Positions 9,168 through 17,311 of a stretch of 64,000 bases of DNA are shown in pieces (the first letter of the stretch is position 1; each line of letters begins with the position of its first letter). A program made the translations under genes and the position numbers. The notes below the pieces were generated by a model, which was not told where the DNA came from, searched no databases, and saw only the letters and a program-made list of their open reading frames with translations. The stretch spans positions 247,542-311,541 of the forward strand of contig WXFD01000006.1 of the NCBI GenBank assembly GCA_009877105.1. The letters run 5' to 3'. Source of the DNA: Bacteroidales bacterium (GTDB taxonomy: Bacteria; Bacteroidota; Bacteroidia; Bacteroidales; VadinHA17).

Positions 9168-9215
9168 GGGCCGAGCGGCAAGCAAACACCCGGTGGGTGT
9201 TTGAAGCGAGGAGCC
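9168..9215 (+). repeat. 48-bp hairpin element, copy 3
   Basis: It differs from copy 1 at four of 48 positions. It sits directly after the ...CAAACACC anticodon-arm segment of broken tRNA copy 2, replacing the 3' end of the anticodon stem. Copies 2 and 3 share a further 12-base tail of the form AGyyTGCAGGGs. Confidence 0.75.
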
Positions 9216-9312
9216 AGTTTGCAGGGGTGGATGAATGCTGTGCCGGTTCGCTATCCGGTGACGGGCAGACGTCATGACGAATTAGAACTGGATTCAGCTG
9301 CCAGGCAGAAAC

Positions 9313-10632
9313 TCAATAGAGTTTCTCACCAAGTGCAGCCTTAAGCCTGTAAACCCCGGCTGCATAATCAATTCTTGATTTGAGAAGGATGAGCCTGCTT
9401 TCTGATACTGCAGTATTTGCATCAAGCACTTCAAGGTTTGTGATTGTACCTGCCCGGAAGCTTATCCCAGCAAGTTCATAGGCTTTCTTCGCCTGTTCAA
9501 ACTGAAGGGCAGACTGAGAAATCTTCTGTGCCGCTGACTCCAGGTACGATTGTGCCTCCTGTATTTCTGAAATAATGCTCCGTCTGATGTTTTCTGTTTC
9601 ATATCCGGCATTATTGATTACCGATTGAGCTTGTCTCAGTTTATATCTTGTCTTCATTCCGTCAAAAATTGGTATTGAAATACCAAATGCAGCCGAATAA
9701 TTGGCCCTCAGGGTATTGAGGTCAGGCTGATATCCGTTTTTTACTCCACCCGCCATGGTCATACTTATGAGAGGTTTGTTTGCAGTTCTTAACAGCTGGT
9801 ATTGCAGTTCTGCAAGAGAAGCATTTTCCTTACTGATGAGTATCTCGCCGCGGTGAAGCAATGCATATTGCTGTAACGATCCGGTATTTATTAAGGGAAG
9901 TTCAATGCCAAGATCCTTCATGACCGGCCTTTTAAATTTTTCTATCCCGATTAGTGCACCCATATACGCCTGCTGGACAGTCAGTGAATACAGAAGATCA
10001 GTTTTCTGACTCTGGGCTGCAGAAATCCTGACCTCGGTTGAAAGAATCTGGTAATCCGTTGCGGAGCCTGTGGCCTGCATTGCCCTGATATACCTGAGAT
10101 GTTCTTCAAGGGTCGCCAGTTGTTCATTTTTTATTTTTACTGCTTCCTGCAGATATAAAATCGAGTAGTAACCATTTATGGCGGCAAGTGACATTTTCTG
10201 TTTTACCAGTTCCAGGGTCTGGGTGCTTATGGTTTTATTCCCTGTTTCAAGCTTAACATTCTGCCTGGTCCTGCCGAAATCATATATTATCTGCCTGTAA
10301 TTTACAGCACCCGAATAATTATTTTCAGGAAATAATTGCATTTCCCCAATCTGAGGTATGTCAATTTTCAATACCGGTCCAATGTTGGAAAATCCTGCAG
10401 AAGCGTCAATAACCGGGTAATAACCTGTTCTTGCCAGGCTGATTCTGGCATCTGCATTTTTCAGAGTCTCTTCAGCCTCTTTTACTGAAGGATGATTTTT
10501 TATAATCTCTTCTATTAATATTTCCAGTGACAATGAATCATTGCTGACAACCTGGTTTTCAGGGTTATCAGCTTTAATGCCTGCCGGTAAAAGCCAGATG
10601 GTTAAACAAACGATTGCCGGTATTTTTATCAT
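9313..10632 (-). CDS. TolC-family outer-membrane efflux protein
   Basis: This protein is the outer-membrane channel of a tripartite exporter. I place the start at the ATG at 10630-10632 (MIKIPAIVCLTIWLLPAGIKA, a good signal peptide), giving 439 residues. The longer open frame would overlap the emrB-like gene. Two repeats of the outer-membrane efflux (OEP) domain follow, rich in long coiled helices, for example SLEILIEEIIKNHPSVKEA near the N-terminus and FEQAKKAYELAGISFRAGTI near the C-terminus, the latter a hallmark of the family. The gene is last in the operon and starts one base after the stop of the transporter gene, so the three proteins are very likely one pump. Confidence 0.92.
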   Translation of the reverse strand: MIKIPAIVCLTIWLLPAGIKADNPENQVVSNDSLSLEILIEEIIKNHPSVKEAEETLKNADARISLARTGYYPVIDASAGFSNIGPVLKIDIPQIGEMQLFPENNYSGAVNYRQIIYDFGRTRQNVKLETGNKTISTQTLELVKQKMSLAAINGYYSILYLQEAVKIKNEQLATLEEHLRYIRAMQATGSATDYQILSTEVRISAAQSQKTDLLYSLTVQQAYMGALIGIEKFKRPVMKDLGIELPLINTGSLQQYALLHRGEILISKENASLAELQYQLLRTANKPLISMTMAGGVKNGYQPDLNTLRANYSAAFGISIPIFDGMKTRYKLRQAQSVINNAGYETENIRRSIISEIQEAQSYLESAAQKISQSALQFEQAKKAYELAGISFRAGTITNLEVLDANTAVSESRLILLKSRIDYAAGVYRLKAALGEKLY

Positions 10633-10633
10633 A

Positions 10634-12256
10634 TTATTCCTGGGTAAAGTTTTTGTGAGCATTGCTTTTTTTTGTGCGTATGAAAAATATAGGTATTCCG
10701 CCAATCAGCGTAAATATTCCTGAAAGCAGAAAATCATCATTAATTCCTTCTATATATGCCTGTTTATTTAGATTGGACAAGATGAGAGAAGATGCAGCAG
10801 ATTCAACTTTCACAGGAGGGATTCCCGCATTATGCTGGAGATGAAATCTTAACCTGTCTGTTGTAACATTATATGCCTGGGATCGTGCATTCAGAGCTGT
10901 TCCAAACTGCTGATTGTGATATATTGTCCTGACTGTAAGCATAGTGGCGAGAAGTGCCACCCCAAGGCTACCGCCGAGCTGGCGGATTGAATTGGAGATA
11001 CCTGATGCCTGTGCCATCTTTGCCCGCGGTATCTCAAGAAGAGCCACGGTATTAAGAGCAGTGAAAGTCAGGCCCATTCCAAATCCTCTTAAATACAATG
11101 AGACCATTATGGATCTTATTTCGCTCAGATAGGAAAGTTTCGAATTCAGGTAAAAACTGAAAGACATCAGAAGTATTCCGATAATTATTGGAATTTTCGG
11201 ATTTATCCGGTCTGAGATTCTCCCGGAGATTGGTGCAACAATTCCCTGAATTATACCTACCGGTATAAAAACCGCTCCGGCTTCCAGCGCAGTATAACCC
11301 AGGGAGTTCTGCAGATAGACCGGAAAAAGGAAGGTACTCCCGAACATTCCGATGCTAAAAAATACAAGAATAATAAGTGCTAATCCGAAATTATGGTTTA
11401 ACACCAGTCTTAGATCGATGATCGGATCTTCCGCCGTCAGTTCTGCAGTTATAAAAACAGTAAGTGCAATCAGGGCGATGGCAGCGCAAAGCAGTATGTA
11501 AGGAGCATGCCAACCGGCAGTATTTGTAGCCGCAGTGGTCTCTGACAATGCAAATAATGTGAGAGGTAGAAATATGGTTATTGAAATAAATCCGATAAGG
11601 TCAAATTTCCTCTTTGCAGGATGTTTGTATTCAGACTGGATGACAATTGTAAAAAGTATGGCGATTATTCCTACGGGGATATTAATACCGAATATCAGCG
11701 GCCATGAAAAATTGTCGATTATGAAGCCTCCCAGGGTTGGGCCAAATGATATTGATGCAGCGGCAGCAATACCCCAGAATCCAAGTGCCAGACCCCGTTG
11801 TTTTACAGGAAACTCCCTGGTTATTATAGCCATACCGAGCGGCTGAAGCGTACCGGCGCCCAGACCCTGAATAATCCTGGAAACGATCAGTATATCTTCA
11901 TTTGGTGAAATGCTGCAAAGAAATGATCCGATGGTAAAGCCCGACAGTCCGAGAGAATACATCCTTTTGTATCCAAACCTGTCGGCCAGCCATCCGGAAG
12001 TGGGAAGCATCACCGCCATCGCCAGCATATATGCGGTTATTATCCACTGTACTTTGTCGAGCCCGGTCCCGAATGAAGCCATTATTTTCGGAAGTCCTGT
12101 ATTGACGACAGTACCGTCTAGGACAGCCATGAATGTTCCCAACATGACATTTCCAAGGATAAACCATTTGTATTTTAAATGTTTCGGATGAATAACTGAA
12201 TCCGGCTTTCGGAAAAAGGCACGTATCCTATGTAGCAGAGGCTGTCGCTTTATCAT
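10634..12256 (-). CDS. DHA2-family (EmrB/QacA) MFS drug exporter
   Basis: This is a proton-driven inner-membrane multidrug exporter with 14 predicted transmembrane helices. The start chosen is MIKRQPLL at 12256, one base past the stop of the membrane-fusion gene. It gives 540 residues; the longer frame overlaps that gene. Conserved motifs are LDGTVVNTGLPKI in helix 1 (the D-x-T-I/V-V-N-x-A/G-L-P motif of DHA2), GWLADRFGYKRMY (MFS motif A) and RIIQGLGAGTLQPLG. It should work with the EmrA-type adaptor and the TolC-type channel encoded on each side. The substrate cannot be predicted. Confidence 0.93.
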   Translation of the reverse strand: MIKRQPLLHRIRAFFRKPDSVIHPKHLKYKWFILGNVMLGTFMAVLDGTVVNTGLPKIMASFGTGLDKVQWIITAYMLAMAVMLPTSGWLADRFGYKRMYSLGLSGFTIGSFLCSISPNEDILIVSRIIQGLGAGTLQPLGMAIITREFPVKQRGLALGFWGIAAAASISFGPTLGGFIIDNFSWPLIFGINIPVGIIAILFTIVIQSEYKHPAKRKFDLIGFISITIFLPLTLFALSETTAATNTAGWHAPYILLCAAIALIALTVFITAELTAEDPIIDLRLVLNHNFGLALIILVFFSIGMFGSTFLFPVYLQNSLGYTALEAGAVFIPVGIIQGIVAPISGRISDRINPKIPIIIGILLMSFSFYLNSKLSYLSEIRSIMVSLYLRGFGMGLTFTALNTVALLEIPRAKMAQASGISNSIRQLGGSLGVALLATMLTVRTIYHNQQFGTALNARSQAYNVTTDRLRFHLQHNAGIPPVKVESAASSLILSNLNKQAYIEGINDDFLLSGIFTLIGGIPIFFIRTKKSNAHKNFTQE

Positions 12257-12257
12257 T

Positions 12258-13265
12258 CTATTTTCTTGATATTTTGACCATTGCAGACATTCCTGAAAGT
12301 ATGCCGTCTGATGGCAATTCATTGCCGTTACTAACAGAATCAATTGAGATCCTGATTGGTATTCTTTGCGTTACTTTTGTGAAATTACCTGAGGCATTGT
12401 TTGCTGGGATCAGGGAAAACACAGAGGCAGTACTTGCACCAATGCGAAAGACCTTCCCATGGAACTTCCTGTGAGGAAAAGCGTCAATTGTAAACCTGAC
12501 GCTCTGGCCGGGATGGATTTCTGCAATTTTCGTTTCTTCAAGGTAAGCTGATATCCATTTATTACCGTCATCAGTAACGGTAAACACCGGCTGTCCAGGC
12601 TGAATTATATCTCCGGGGAGAAGCCATCTTTTTGAAATGACACCGTCTGACGGTGAGTATAATCTGGTATTTCCAAGTTGGGTCTCAATTACCTTAACCT
12701 GGGCGTCGGCTGTAACTGCAGCTGCATAAGCAGATTTGACCTGTGCCTCCGAAACAGACAAAAGAGCCCTGGCAGCTTCAACCTGTGCAGCTGCCACTTC
12801 GCTCGCTTTCAGGGCATGATCATATTGCTCCCGGGTGATCACGCCCCCTTCGAGCTGTTGTTCAGCCCTTTCAAAATCTTCCCAGGCCTTTTCATAGCTG
12901 ATCTTCACAACTTTCAGTCCCTGTCGGTCTGAATGAAGCTTAAAACCCGACTGCGACACGCTGACAAGAGCCTGATTCTTCACTGCCAGTGCCTGCACCT
13001 TCTGTGCCGACAGATCAGTACTGTCAAGTACTGCCAGAAGCTGTCCCTTTTTGACACGGTCTCCCTCATCGGCAAACAGGGATACTATCCTGCCGGGAAT
13101 TTTGGAACTCACTGCTGAATTATCAGCATCAACATGTGCATCATCAGTTGAAATGAATGAAGAATAATCTCTGTACCAAAACCAGGCGCCTGTTAACACA
13201 ATAACAATTACCAGTCCCAATGGAATATAAATCTTTATATTATGTTTATTGCTTTTCTGTCTCAT
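12258..13265 (-). CDS. EmrA/HlyD-type membrane-fusion protein
   Basis: This 335-residue periplasmic adaptor has one N-terminal transmembrane anchor (about residues 9-28) and a split biotinyl-lipoyl domain (first half near 45-75, DNSAVSSKIPGRIVSLFADEGDRVKKGQ; second half near 210-235, LYSPSDGVISKRWLLPGD). A helical hairpin lies between the halves, with a beta-barrel segment after. The layout is that of EmrA. It links the MFS exporter to the TolC-like channel. It follows the tetR gene by 29 bases and precedes emrB by one base. Confidence 0.92.
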   Translation of the reverse strand: MRQKSNKHNIKIYIPLGLVIVIVLTGAWFWYRDYSSFISTDDAHVDADNSAVSSKIPGRIVSLFADEGDRVKKGQLLAVLDSTDLSAQKVQALAVKNQALVSVSQSGFKLHSDRQGLKVVKISYEKAWEDFERAEQQLEGGVITREQYDHALKASEVAAAQVEAARALLSVSEAQVKSAYAAAVTADAQVKVIETQLGNTRLYSPSDGVISKRWLLPGDIIQPGQPVFTVTDDGNKWISAYLEETKIAEIHPGQSVRFTIDAFPHRKFHGKVFRIGASTASVFSLIPANNASGNFTKVTQRIPIRISIDSVSNGNELPSDGILSGMSAMVKISRK

Positions 13266-13294
13266 ATGAGTGAAAATTACTGAGGTTGTTAAAA

Positions 13295-13912
13295 TTATTT
13301 GTATAAAAGTCCTTTAATAAAAACATCGGACATGTCTTTCACCTTTTCAGAAAGAAGAGTAAATTCTGCATCATCTGCCATCAGCAGATCCTTTCCTGAA
13401 AGGATCAGCTTGATCTGTCCTCTAATAATATCAAGAAAAAGAGTTGCAATTTTATAAGTGTCATCTATCCTGAAAAGATCCTGCCTGATGCCTTTTTCCA
13501 ATATCAATACCAGTGTCCTCTTTTCCTCCTCCCGGAATATTTCCAGCAGATTGGCAATAACAGGTTTCAGATGATCATAGGAATCCAGCGTGAGTCTGCC
13601 CAGATTACTAAGCTTTCTGAAATAGGAAATCCTTGATTGTGAAAATTTCCTGAGATTATCCACCGGATCATTGGAATTTTCTATTTCAGTGTGAAGAATT
13701 CTCAGGAATTCATCATGCTCCCTTGTAAGAACACTCTTATAAAGGCTTTCTTTATCAGGGAAGTAGTAATATAGAGCTGCTTTTGAAATTCTGAGATCCC
13801 TGGCTATTTCCCGCATCGGGGTTTTTTCAATGCCAAAAAGCGCAAATCTTTTCTGTGCAGCAGCTATTATTGCTTCAGCCTTATTTTCTTTCTGTTTATC
13901 ATCACTTTTCAT
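13295..13912 (-). CDS. TetR/AcrR-family repressor of the efflux operon
   Basis: The N-terminal helix-turn-helix lies in the first 55 residues: FALFGIEKTPMREIARDL, then ISKAALYYYFPDKESLYKSV, the most conserved TetR segment. A helical ligand-binding domain follows. I chose the start at 13912 (MKSDDKQKENKAEAI, 205 residues) instead of 13942, because a -7 promoter element at 13931-13938 would put transcription initiation inside the longer version. As first gene of the tetR-emrA-emrB-tolC run, it probably represses its own operon through the palindrome just upstream. Confidence 0.9.
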   Translation of the reverse strand: MKSDDKQKENKAEAIIAAAQKRFALFGIEKTPMREIARDLRISKAALYYYFPDKESLYKSVLTREHDEFLRILHTEIENSNDPVDNLRKFSQSRISYFRKLSNLGRLTLDSYDHLKPVIANLLEIFREEEKRTLVLILEKGIRQDLFRIDDTYKIATLFLDIIRGQIKLILSGKDLLMADDAEFTLLSEKVKDMSDVFIKGLLYK

Positions 13913-13930
13913 TTCTCCGGAAAAGAGTCG

Positions 13931-13972
13931 CAAAAATAACAAATAACCTGACCAGTTCGTTCAGATGGTCAG
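13931..13972 (-). promoter_or_regulatory. Promoter -7 element and probable TetR operator
   Basis: On the minus strand, TATTTTTG (13931-13938) matches TAnnTTTG. Immediately upstream is a perfect 7-base inverted repeat, CTGACCA at 13948-13954 and TGGTCAG at 13966-13972, with 25 bases overall. The size and placement over the -33 region are typical for a TetR dimer site, so autorepression is likely. Confidence 0.65.
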
Positions 13973-14397
13973 ATGATTTTTTTATTAATATCGTGATTGA
14001 GGACCTACTTTCGAAAAAACCTTTGTGCCGGTTTCGTCTTTTCAGACGCTGATACAGCTCAATATTGTGTTAACTAGAATAGAAAATATCCCTGCTATGG
14101 TTGAGCCGGAAGTCGGCAGATAAAATCTAACCCCCGACTTTGGGGCACGGGAAGCCGTTAGAAAAACTTGGCAACTATGAATACAGAACCAGGGATTTTT
14201 GTACGGACGTACGGGTCTGCGTCACGTTTTTCCACAGGGTGACAGCCGGAAAAACCGATCAGGACGCACTGAATCCTGTCATGGTTGTAATCAGTCTTCA
14301 GATTCCGGGGAAAAATATCCCCGGCAGAGGTGAAAGCAGGCCGGAGCCCCTGAAAAGGAAGCGCCGTTAAGTTACAACTTGAGATTTATTCACGTTC
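13973..14397. other. Intergenic stretch with several hairpins; possible structured RNA
   Basis: I see no convincing gene here. Perfect short hairpins occur at 14035-14048 (CGTCT/AGACG, TTTC loop), 14110-14140 (AAGTCGG/CCGACTT) and 14305-14324 (CCGGGGA/TCCCCGG). A longer-range pairing GCTCAA (14057-14062) with TTGAGC (14101-14106) would enclose a domain. The stretch is locally more GC-rich than the surrounding intergenic DNA. An uncharacterised RNA or a decayed element is possible, but no known family was recognised. Confidence 0.3.
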
Positions 14398-14931
14398 CTA
14401 AAAAGCATATTTATGCGCAGGCATTGTCGTAAAGAAGAAAATGGGTTTGTCAACCCTGAGTATCTTCAGCGGACAATGCTTAACACCCTTGGGAACAAAA
14501 ATAAGACAGCTTTTGGTAATCACATGACGTTCTCCATCTATCCAGAGCTCAATCTCACCATTAAGCTCATTGGGATTGTCGGGATCGCTGCCATAAAGTC
14601 CAAAAACCTCATCGGCATCATGGGTATGCTCCGTTACCCACACAATATCAGGATAGGCTTTGTAAAGCCATGAGCATTCTGCATAGTAGGCACCCGGCAC
14701 AACCTGTGAATCAAGATAGGTAATCTGTTTCAGCATATCAGCAGGCTGCTGGCCGAGATTGGTGGCTTCCGGCGGTGTCTCCGGCGGGGGCGCAGGGGTA
14801 TAGACAATGTTTTTCCCGTAATCAGGTTTATCTACGGTTCCCTTGTCACCGGTTTGCCCGTTAAGATCATTTAGCAGGAACAGGGTAAACAGTACCGACA
14901 AAATGCATGCGCTTAAAGTTACTCTTTTCAT
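14398..14931 (-). CDS. Secreted cupin-domain protein
   Basis: This 177-residue protein has a signal peptide (about residues 1-25), a proline-rich linker (PAPPPETPPEA near 50) and a single cupin-type beta-barrel. The visible cupin motifs are HTHDADEVFGLYG (motif 1, with two histidines and a glutamate as probable metal ligands) and FVPKGVKHCPL (motif 2, with the last histidine). This suggests a metal-binding periplasmic enzyme or binding protein. The substrate is unknown. It is flanked by long non-coding stretches and appears monocistronic. Confidence 0.7.
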   Translation of the reverse strand: MKRVTLSACILSVLFTLFLLNDLNGQTGDKGTVDKPDYGKNIVYTPAPPPETPPEATNLGQQPADMLKQITYLDSQVVPGAYYAECSWLYKAYPDIVWVTEHTHDADEVFGLYGSDPDNPNELNGEIELWIDGERHVITKSCLIFVPKGVKHCPLKILRVDKPIFFFTTMPAHKYAF

Positions 14932-15263
14932 GTGAAAATAGATTTATATACTACTGAAGATTAAGTGGTCCACATGGAATCCACATGAATAATATTTTCA
15001 TCCTTGTTTGTGATTTTGTATCATGTAGGGTTTATAGGATTTTTTGTTTGATAACAAAATTTCATTTGCTAATAACTGAAAACCTGTCTGTCGATTTTCC
15101 CGGTTAAGACAAAGGTATTCTATGTTTTCAAATAAAGCAGATGCGATATACTATTGTATATCGCCCGGTTTTTTGCACTCCTTTTCAGATTATTAAAAAA
15201 ACAGTGATTGCCAGTAAAGAGAATCAGCTTAGGTTTAACATGTATTGACCCGGAAAATACCGG
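14932..15263. other. Intergenic region without a recognised gene
   Basis: This is 332 AT-rich bases between two minus-strand genes. It contains a short direct repeat TCCACATG near 14970-14987 and the terminator-like hairpin listed separately. Nothing else could be supported. Confidence 0.4.
15143..15174 (+). terminator. Terminator-like hairpin with T-run, orphan on the plus strand
   Basis: A perfect 9-bp stem GCGATATAC/GTATATCGC with a TATT loop (15143-15164) is followed by CCGG and six Ts (15169-15174). It has the form of an intrinsic terminator for plus-strand transcription, although both neighbouring genes are on the minus strand. It could serve an unseen plus-strand transcript, or be an operator-like palindrome. 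Confidence 0.45.
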
Positions 15264-15686
15264 TTACAGATCATAATCTCCCATTGCTTCGGGCTGATAA
15301 ATAATTTCCTCAATACGGATTTTTGTAAGACCCGACGGTACGATCCATTCAATCTCATCCGAAACTTTATATCCTATAAGTGCAGTTGCAATTGGTGAAA
15401 AAATGGAAATCTTGTTCTCCTTGATATTGGCCTGATCAGGGTATACAATCTGGAACTTAACCTCTTTGTTTGTCTTCAGGAAATTTATCTTGACAATTGA
15501 ATTCATAGTGACAATATCGGCAGGGATCTGGCTTGGCTCAACGATTTTGGCAGAATTCAATTCTTTCAGCAGCTTTTCGGCTTCTGATACATTTATGGTC
15601 TTTAATGATTTTGCATCTTCAATGCTTTTTAATATCCTGTTATAATCCAGTTTGTTCATTATTATTCTGTTCATGACCTTATCCAA
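15264..15686 (-). CDS. GreA/GreB C-terminal-domain protein (Rnk-like)
   Basis: This 140-residue protein has a short N-terminal helical region and a GreA/GreB C-terminal FKBP-like domain. The evidence is VTMNSIVKINFLKTNKEVKF followed by ISIFSPIATALIGYKVSDEI, the characteristic 'SPIGxALIG' segment of the family. The long coiled coil of true GreA is missing, as in Rnk, the regulator of nucleoside diphosphate kinase. It probably binds RNA polymerase near the secondary channel. Starts at residues 1, 5 or 10 (15686, 15674, 15659) are all possible; no leader signal decides. It is a single gene. Confidence 0.82.
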   Translation of the reverse strand: MDKVMNRIIMNKLDYNRILKSIEDAKSLKTINVSEAEKLLKELNSAKIVEPSQIPADIVTMNSIVKINFLKTNKEVKFQIVYPDQANIKENKISIFSPIATALIGYKVSDEIEWIVPSGLTKIRIEEIIYQPEAMGDYDL

Positions 15687-15909
15687 TTAATGATAATAAA
15701 TTATTATAAAGATAATTATCTGTTCATTATTAAGCAAATTCCCGCGGAAGCTGACTGTATCTGACCTAACGGGAATAATATGGGTTTCATATCAGGAAAA
15801 AGGATTCTCCGGTAAACCTGAAGTATATTTCCTGGCAATGCGACCAGGCTGACGGTTTTTTCAACCTAAAGTGAAACCATGCAGCCAGATAATGACCCGG
15901 GCTTTATTG

Positions 15910-17028
15910 TCAGATTTTTATGAATATCCTGTTCTTGTACAGCCAGTAGCACAAGTACCAGAGTGCAGCCCAGGTACACAGGCTTGTAACTATTGCAGTG
16001 GAAAGTTCGCCAGCCCATGAAAAAAGAAGGCTGGTGAAAGGAACGAAGATCCTGTTAAGCAGTTCGGCTCCTCCTACGCTGAAAAGCAGGTAAATGAAAA
16101 TGCAGTTCATGCCAACAATAATAAAAAACTCCGATCCTTTGGCGAACTTCTTTTTCAGGTCAATGAGCCAGTAGCTGAAGCAGAGCGCCAGTATGGCATA
16201 TCCGCCGCTTACAAAAACAAAGGAAGTTGTGGCAATTTTCTTAATGATCGGTGTAATATTCAGGAGATCCAGGGAATATCCGATCAGGAGTGCAGCGAGC
16301 CCCGAAATTATCATAATTCCGGTTTTTTGTTTTGCCGTCTTGCTGCTCATCAGTATTTTACCACATAAAACACCCCATACAGTGTGAGCTGTTGTTGAAA
16401 CAGCATTCAGTGTAGCCCAGATACTAGTCCTATCAACACCCTCAATCTTGTTGTTGACCCAGGCTCCGAGATTACGGTACGGTTCCCATGGGTGGTTGAA
16501 ACCTTCAACAGGAAAAAACCTGTAGGCAAGATCTATCAAAACCAATATTACCAGGGTAAAAACGATCTGGAATGCATAACTCCTGTTACGGAGTAGGAAT
16601 GCAACCAGGTAGGTGACTGCCAGCTGGGCCAGGACATTCTGGAAACGGAAAACGATGCGCCCGGCATCAATGCAGTACAATCCCCAGCCAAAGAACAGCA
16701 GGAGCAATGACCGCTTCAATGCATGCCGGATAAGTGATTTCTCCGTAGCTCCCTTTTTTAACCTGTTTGCTACCGCAAAAGGAATGGCAACTCCAACGAT
16801 GAACATGAAAAAGGGTTGAATAAGGTCCCAGAAATAGAGGCCATGCCATTCATGGTGCTCCAGCTGGGTCCCCAGGAAATGAATGAAGCTACTGCCTTCA
16901 ACATGTCTCAGATGGCTGAAAAGGCCCGTGGCGTCACCCATTAGCATAAACATTGTAAATCCGCGGAAAAAGTCCACCGATGCAATTCTTTTTAACGACA
17001 CATATGCCGTGGTTTCTTTAGTGCTCAT
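15910..17028 (-). CDS. DUF5009/HGSNAT-like transmembrane acyltransferase
   Basis: This 372-residue membrane protein has about ten transmembrane helices. The N-terminal signature KRIASVDFFRGFTMFMLM and the loop EHHEWHGLYFWDLIQPFFMF are typical of DUF5009, the bacterial relatives of heparan-alpha-glucosaminide N-acetyltransferase. The histidine pair in HHEWHG is a candidate for the catalytic site. The family is thought to move acetyl groups across the membrane onto sugars outside. In Bacteroidota it often accompanies glycan metabolism. The neighbours do not define a substrate, although the exopolysaccharide locus starts less than 300 bases upstream on the other strand. Confidence 0.85.
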   Translation of the reverse strand: MSTKETTAYVSLKRIASVDFFRGFTMFMLMGDATGLFSHLRHVEGSSFIHFLGTQLEHHEWHGLYFWDLIQPFFMFIVGVAIPFAVANRLKKGATEKSLIRHALKRSLLLLFFGWGLYCIDAGRIVFRFQNVLAQLAVTYLVAFLLRNRSYAFQIVFTLVILVLIDLAYRFFPVEGFNHPWEPYRNLGAWVNNKIEGVDRTSIWATLNAVSTTAHTVWGVLCGKILMSSKTAKQKTGIMIISGLAALLIGYSLDLLNITPIIKKIATTSFVFVSGGYAILALCFSYWLIDLKKKFAKGSEFFIIVGMNCIFIYLLFSVGGAELLNRIFVPFTSLLFSWAGELSTAIVTSLCTWAALWYLCYWLYKNRIFIKI

Positions 17029-17311
17029 AAAGGGAAAAGATTATTTCAGTTATAATTTTCAAATTCATGTTGATTACGGAAAGACACCCCGAGGCGGTAT
17101 GTTAAAGAAATCTGAAGTAGTTAAAACCAAAATTAATATTTCATTTTTAAGTTGATCAATAATCCACGCAAATATTTAACACTGGTTTAATTGATTTTTA
17201 CGTTGACACATCGCCGCCGGCAGATACAGACATTTCATCTTTTTCACAAGTCTGTCCAACGATCTTTTTGTTAATTTTAACCGGTAAGGGAATCCTCTAT
17301 TCAAAACAGGA

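Larger units (their letters stand above)
9065..9267 (+). pseudogene. tRNA-Leu copy 2, interrupted twice by hairpin elements
   Basis: Three collinear exact matches to the intact tRNA-Leu occur here: 9065-9079 (5' end), 9144-9167 (24 bases through D-stem, anticodon arm and CAA anticodon) and 9234-9250 (17 bases of variable and T-arm). They are separated by two 64- to 66-base insertions, each beginning with or just before a 48-bp hairpin element. The 3' acceptor half is degraded. This is a tRNA duplicate disrupted by repeats. Bacterial splicing of such a gene is not expected. Confidence 0.72.

Noticed and set aside
9065..9267. Intron-containing or split functional tRNA-Leu
   Set aside because: The inserted sequences are repeats without group I or II intron features, parts of the tRNA are missing at both junctions, and the 3' acceptor half does not pair.
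14140..14370. Possible 76-residue ORF or group II intron remnant
   Set aside because: The frame crosses hairpins and has no recognisable domain. No reverse transcriptase, domain V signature or intron boundary could be identified.
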